A DNA stretch of 8,654 nt from Armatimonadota bacterium (GTDB taxonomy: Bacteria > Armatimonadota > UBA10988 > DTZQ01): contig DTZQ01000597.1 of the NCBI GenBank assembly GCA_012961305.1, positions 1 through 8,654 on the forward strand, given 5' to 3'. Numbering within the stretch: position 1 is the first letter of the stretch; every line of letters starts with the position of its first letter. The notes below the pieces were generated by a model. That model did not search any database and was not told the DNA's origin. It worked only from the letters and a program-made list of their open reading frames with translations. A program made the translations under genes and the position numbers. Shown piece after piece: positions 7,301 through 8,654 of the stretch.

Positions 7301-8384
7301 GTTCGGCCATGCCATACTCTTCCGCCACCTCAATCCGGGAGCGGCGGCGCTTGCCGCTGATTACCTCGTAAACCTTGACCGGTTCGCTCTTTCCCTTTAC
7401 CCTAATGGGCGGCAGTTCGTTGATTTCAAAGGAGCCGTGCACGCGGCGGTAGGTGTTCTCGCTGATGAGAATCTGGTCGGGGGTAGCGGCCGTTTCCAGA
7501 CGGGCACTCAAGTTCACCGTATCCCCCATGGCCGTGTAATCCATACGGCCCGTCGCTCCCACCCCGCCCACGTACACCGGCCCGGTGTTGACCCCCATGC
7601 GAATGGTCAGGGGAGTGTCGCGCAGTTTTTCCTCGTTCAACTGGGCCAGCGCCTCCCGCATGGCCAAAGCCACCCGCAGGGCTCGTTCAGGGGAATCTTC
7701 GTGGGCTATGGGTGCCCCGAACAGGGCCATCACGTCGTCGCCCAGAAACTTGTCAATGTACCCCTCGTACTCGAAAATCGGCTCGGAGAGGCGGGCAAAA
7801 ACCTCATCCCGCAGCCGGGTAATTTCCTCGGAGTCCATTTTTTCGGCCATTTCCGCGAACCCCCCCAACTTGGCCATGAGAATGGTCACCGTGCGGCGCT
7901 CGCTGCGTTTGACCGCGGCCGCGTAGCGGTCAGCCAGTTCCCGTCGAGCGGCCTCAGCGCGGTCTTTTTCCTCCTCCGGCCGCTCTTCCGGCGGGGCTTC
8001 CGGGGGAGCGGGTGGGGTTGGAGGGATCACAGGCTCGGGAGGAGCCATGGGAGGTGCTTCGGGCACCGGCGGAGCCGCGGGCGAAGGTGGAGGGGGGGAA
8101 ACCGGCGGGGAAGTAACCGTAGGTGCTGCCGAGGGTGGAACGGTCGGTGCGGGGGCGGGGGGAACAGCCACGGGCGATACCTCCTGCGGCCAGGCAGCCG
8201 GAGCAGGGGCAGCCATTTCTGCTCCGGGCGAACCCAACGCTACCCCGCAACCGCCGCAGAACTTGTCCCCGCAGTCGTTAGCAAACCCACACCGAGGACA
8301 GCGCACCTCCAACGATGCGCCACACTCCCGGCAGAACCGTCGGGCGAGTTTATTCGGCGTCCGACAGTTAGGACAGATAATCAT
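4392..8384 (-). CDS. double zinc ribbon / class III cyclase-like / STAND ATPase / TPR signalling protein
   Basis: A 1330-residue soluble protein. Two zinc ribbons come first (Cys4, 7, 18, 21 and Cys29, 32, 43, 46), then a Pro/Ala-rich linker (about 52-135) and a short basic helix. The nucleotide cyclase-like domain (about 162-345) has KFLGDDVMALFGAP (second metal Asp216), DYTAMGD and VNLSARLE (transition-state Asn291, Arg295). The first metal-binding Asp, usually in FADLxGFT, is Lys172 (MAKLGGFA), so cyclase activity is doubtful. A STAND/AAA-type ATPase follows: VGRD at 363, Walker A GEAGIGKS (391-398), Walker B LVFDD (521-525), DLQWADDDS and a downstream helical region. About 13 TPRs fill roughly residue 780 to the end. 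The family pairs a cyclase with ATP-driven, TPR-mediated sensing. Start: an in-frame GTG at 8408 would add 8 residues (MFGGQGRA), but the ATG at 8384 has AAGGA 6 nt upstream and begins exactly at the zinc ribbon. First gene of a probable operon with the membrane protease-like gene. Confidence 0.92.
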   Translation of the reverse strand: MIICPNCRTPNKLARRFCRECGASLEVRCPRCGFANDCGDKFCGGCGVALGSPGAEMAAPAPAAWPQEVSPVAVPPAPAPTVPPSAAPTVTSPPVSPPPPSPAAPPVPEAPPMAPPEPVIPPTPPAPPEAPPEERPEEEKDRAEAARRELADRYAAAVKRSERRTVTILMAKLGGFAEMAEKMDSEEITRLRDEVFARLSEPIFEYEGYIDKFLGDDVMALFGAPIAHEDSPERALRVALAMREALAQLNEEKLRDTPLTIRMGVNTGPVYVGGVGATGRMDYTAMGDTVNLSARLETAATPDQILISENTYRRVHGSFEINELPPIRVKGKSEPVKVYEVISGKRRRSRIEVAEEYGMAELVGRDEHMKALRQAFHLALEGQGQVVGIVGEAGIGKSRLIYELEKDLEPDTVQIYEGRCLSYGRHMQWLPFIDIFRPLFDIAEEDDGETRKQKVATAIESINPDRAQKLRRLVPYIGNILSIKFDDVEMESLEPQELRERTFSAVREVLRELSRKQPLVLVFDDLQWADDDSRELLNYLVDYLSGMRLLLVCLYRPDFTHSWGSKSYYTQIRPNRLTPEETGEMVKSLLRVEEIDSDLADLIVQKAEGNPFFIEEITKSLKDTGAIDPQTGRLLHPPQPEDIPSTVEEILLARIDRLEPEYKDTLQAAAVAVMGKTFRYKTLDYVISQRMSDGIDLDEHLDALQRAELVVPEHSSSEEEYSFGHALIRDVAYNTLLVSTRRQLHTTVGVFIEQEYADRLEEYIDHLAYHYYHSERPDKALHYTVQAAEKAARIFSNEAAIAHYQHALEAIKTLEADSSQQGELPQLYEQHLDLYRNLGQICKMIHDLHRSRKTFEQMLALARRLNDNREVANASYNLAIIYTLAGDYDTAREYWEPVLEMDRRAEDWNSLALSHAGVGDLEMRRGDYKAALEHFQQALEIQQTRLEADPFNLWISYNNIAAAQEYLGNYHEMLDACRQCEALLADIEDEALRKRLEQYTYGNFGKAYVNLGNYEESLDVQFRVLELVQETGEREVETQVCRLLGHTLLHLGRYEESLHYSQQALQVAREIESTVRESEALNQLADWHLTVGQYEEAEKVLRESLEIIERTGNQSGEAFAQVIEGQICLHRGQLAEATERFSRALQLAREMNSRRDEAIALSNYALALHCLDRSEEALDHSHRAIELAQAMDTRRLLAWGYLRKAFIHFDLRQPKEAKQAATTALVLGEDMGTPDVIASSHALIARCLLAEEEMEAAVDAYEKAVEYLERQRSQVPVEGQETFLHTPERQQVYRELVTLLVDNGKVDKAQYYAEMVGREDLKALVAQHGA

Positions 8385-8390
8385 CGCTCG

Positions 8391-8395
8391 TCCTT
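8391..8395 (-). promoter_or_regulatory. ribosome-binding site deciding the start of the cyclase-like gene
   Basis: AAGGA on the - strand ends 6 nt before the ATG at 8384. The in-frame GTG at 8408 has no comparable purine-rich site in front of it (upstream bases read TGAGTCCAAAAT). This places the start at the first residue of the zinc ribbon. Confidence 0.65.
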
Positions 8396-8420
8396 GTCCC
8401 CCAAACACATTTTGGACTCA

Positions 8421-8442
8421 GGGGCTTCAGCCCCCTTAAGGG
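8421..8442. repeat. adjacent palindromes upstream of the cyclase-like gene
   Basis: GGGGC-TTCA-GCCCC (8421-8434) is a 5-bp G/C stem with a tetraloop (TGAA on the - strand). It is directly joined to CCCTTAAGGG (8433-8442), a perfect 10-bp palindrome sharing bases with it. They lie in the 5' leader of the cyclase-like gene, 37-58 nt before its start. They could be a leader hairpin, an operator or a dispersed intergenic repeat; the sequence alone does not decide. Confidence 0.5.
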
Positions 8443-8479
8443 ACGTTCCTTTCTGTTCCCGTTCCACAGGATTTACCCC

Positions 8480-8497
8480 AAGGGGACCGGGCCCCTT
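8480..8497. repeat. hairpin AAGGGG/CCCCTT
   Basis: A 6-bp inverted repeat, AAGGGG (8480-8485) and CCCCTT (8492-8497), is separated by ACCGGG. On the + strand it is followed by only one more T and then AG, so it is a poor intrinsic terminator. It lies in the non-coding region beyond the cyclase-like gene. Confidence 0.45.
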
Positions 8498-8502
8498 TAG
8501 AA

Positions 8503-8516
8503 CCTGCTTCCTGCTT
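8503..8516. repeat. two tandem copies of CCTGCTT
   Basis: A perfect 7-bp unit occurs twice in direct orientation. It is short and may be chance, but it shares its 7-bp period with the inverted arrays about 45 bp further on. Confidence 0.4.
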
Positions 8517-8558
8517 CAACGAACGGATGCTCATAGACCAACCGCTTTTTGCCTGACT

Positions 8559-8621
8559 GGGGACCGGAGACGGGGGACAGGGGCTTTCTTGCCGGTCCTC
8601 GGTCTCCGGTCTCCCGTCCCT
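8559..8621. repeat. inverted arrays of degenerate heptamers (GGRGACN / GGTCYYC)
   Basis: The left arm is three heptamers in a row: GGGGACC, GGAGACG, GGGGACA (8559-8579). After a 14-nt spacer, the right arm has GGTCCTC, GGTCTCC, GGTCTCC and a degraded CGTCCCT (8594-8621), which is the same unit in inverse orientation. The arms share a perfect 10-bp inverted repeat (GACCGGAGAC) and could fold into a long imperfect stem. No coding frame across it looks like protein. Confidence 0.6.
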
Positions 8622-8638
8622 TGCCCTCACCCTTGCCC

Positions 8639-8654
8639 TCCCCGCGTGCGGGGA
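8639..8654. repeat. perfect 16-base hairpin at the window edge, possible truncated CRISPR repeat
   Basis: TCCCCGC-GT-GCGGGGA is a perfect 7-bp inverted repeat that ends exactly at the window end. CCCCGC...GCGGGGA is the conserved stem of many type I-E CRISPR repeats, so an array could begin here. With no second copy or spacer visible, this is only a suspicion. The DNA before it (TTGCCCTC twice, at 8621-8628 and 8633-8640) is C-rich rather than an AT-rich leader. Confidence 0.3.

Noticed and set aside
8385..8408. Upstream GTG start extending the cyclase-like protein by 8 residues
   Set aside because: No ribosome-binding site before the GTG, whereas AAGGA is well placed before the ATG at 8384, which starts exactly at the zinc ribbon.
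8047..8439. Open frame on the + strand rich in Gly/Thr/Ala
   Set aside because: It is the antisense shadow of the Pro/Ala-rich linker and zinc ribbons of the cyclase-like gene; low complexity, no ribosome-binding site, no recognisable domain.
8541..8550. CGCTTTTT as the T-tract of a terminator
   Set aside because: No stable G/C stem directly precedes the T-run on the + strand.
8436..8630. 64-residue open frame on the - strand
   Set aside because: It translates the palindromes and heptamer repeats, has unstructured composition and no family resemblance.

Overview
The window is GC-rich, densely coding bacterial DNA with Shine-Dalgarno-type starts and short intergenic gaps. There is no rRNA, tRNA, transposase or phage gene. 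The architectures suggest a Chloroflexota-type bacterium (Anaerolineae or relatives): a very large zinc-ribbon/cyclase/STAND-ATPase/TPR protein, a free-standing lipoyl/E3-binding protein, and G/C-rich palindromes between genes. This placement is an inference from gene style, not from a marker gene.

Layout. Positions 1-793 hold two genes on the + strand: the 3' end of a charged helical protein of unknown function, then a lipoyl carrier with a peripheral-subunit-binding domain but no acyltransferase domain. Everything from 741 to 8384 is on the - strand, in transcription order: (i) a 1330-residue cytoplasmic protein with two zinc ribbons, a proline-rich linker, a class III cyclase-like domain lacking one metal-binding Asp, a STAND-type ATPase and about 13 TPRs; (ii) after 18 nt, a 440-residue polytopic membrane protein; (iii) after 122 nt, a Gfo/Idh/MocA-type NAD(P)-dependent oxidoreductase; (iv) 1 nt later, a beta-lactamase-fold serine hydrolase of the AmiE/PBP4*-like type. 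Its 3' end overlaps the lipoyl gene tail-to-tail by 53 bp. Positions 8385-8654 are non-coding and full of palindromes. The last 16 bases form a perfect hairpin that resembles the core of a type I-E CRISPR repeat cut off by the window edge.

The most notable point is gene (ii). It carries, in the right order and spacing, the three signatures of the A22 (presenilin/signal peptide peptidase) family: an Asp in the sixth helix followed by VYSVY, GAGD at the start of the seventh, and PALP in the ninth. An extracytoplasmic beta-sandwich domain is fused in front. It appears to be a bacterial GxGD-type intramembrane aspartyl protease and sits directly behind the STAND/TPR pseudo-cyclase gene. The two together are a candidate signalling unit using regulated intramembrane proteolysis. 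The oxidoreductase/hydrolase pair looks metabolic, perhaps cell-wall sugar or peptide salvage, and may be a separate transcription unit.
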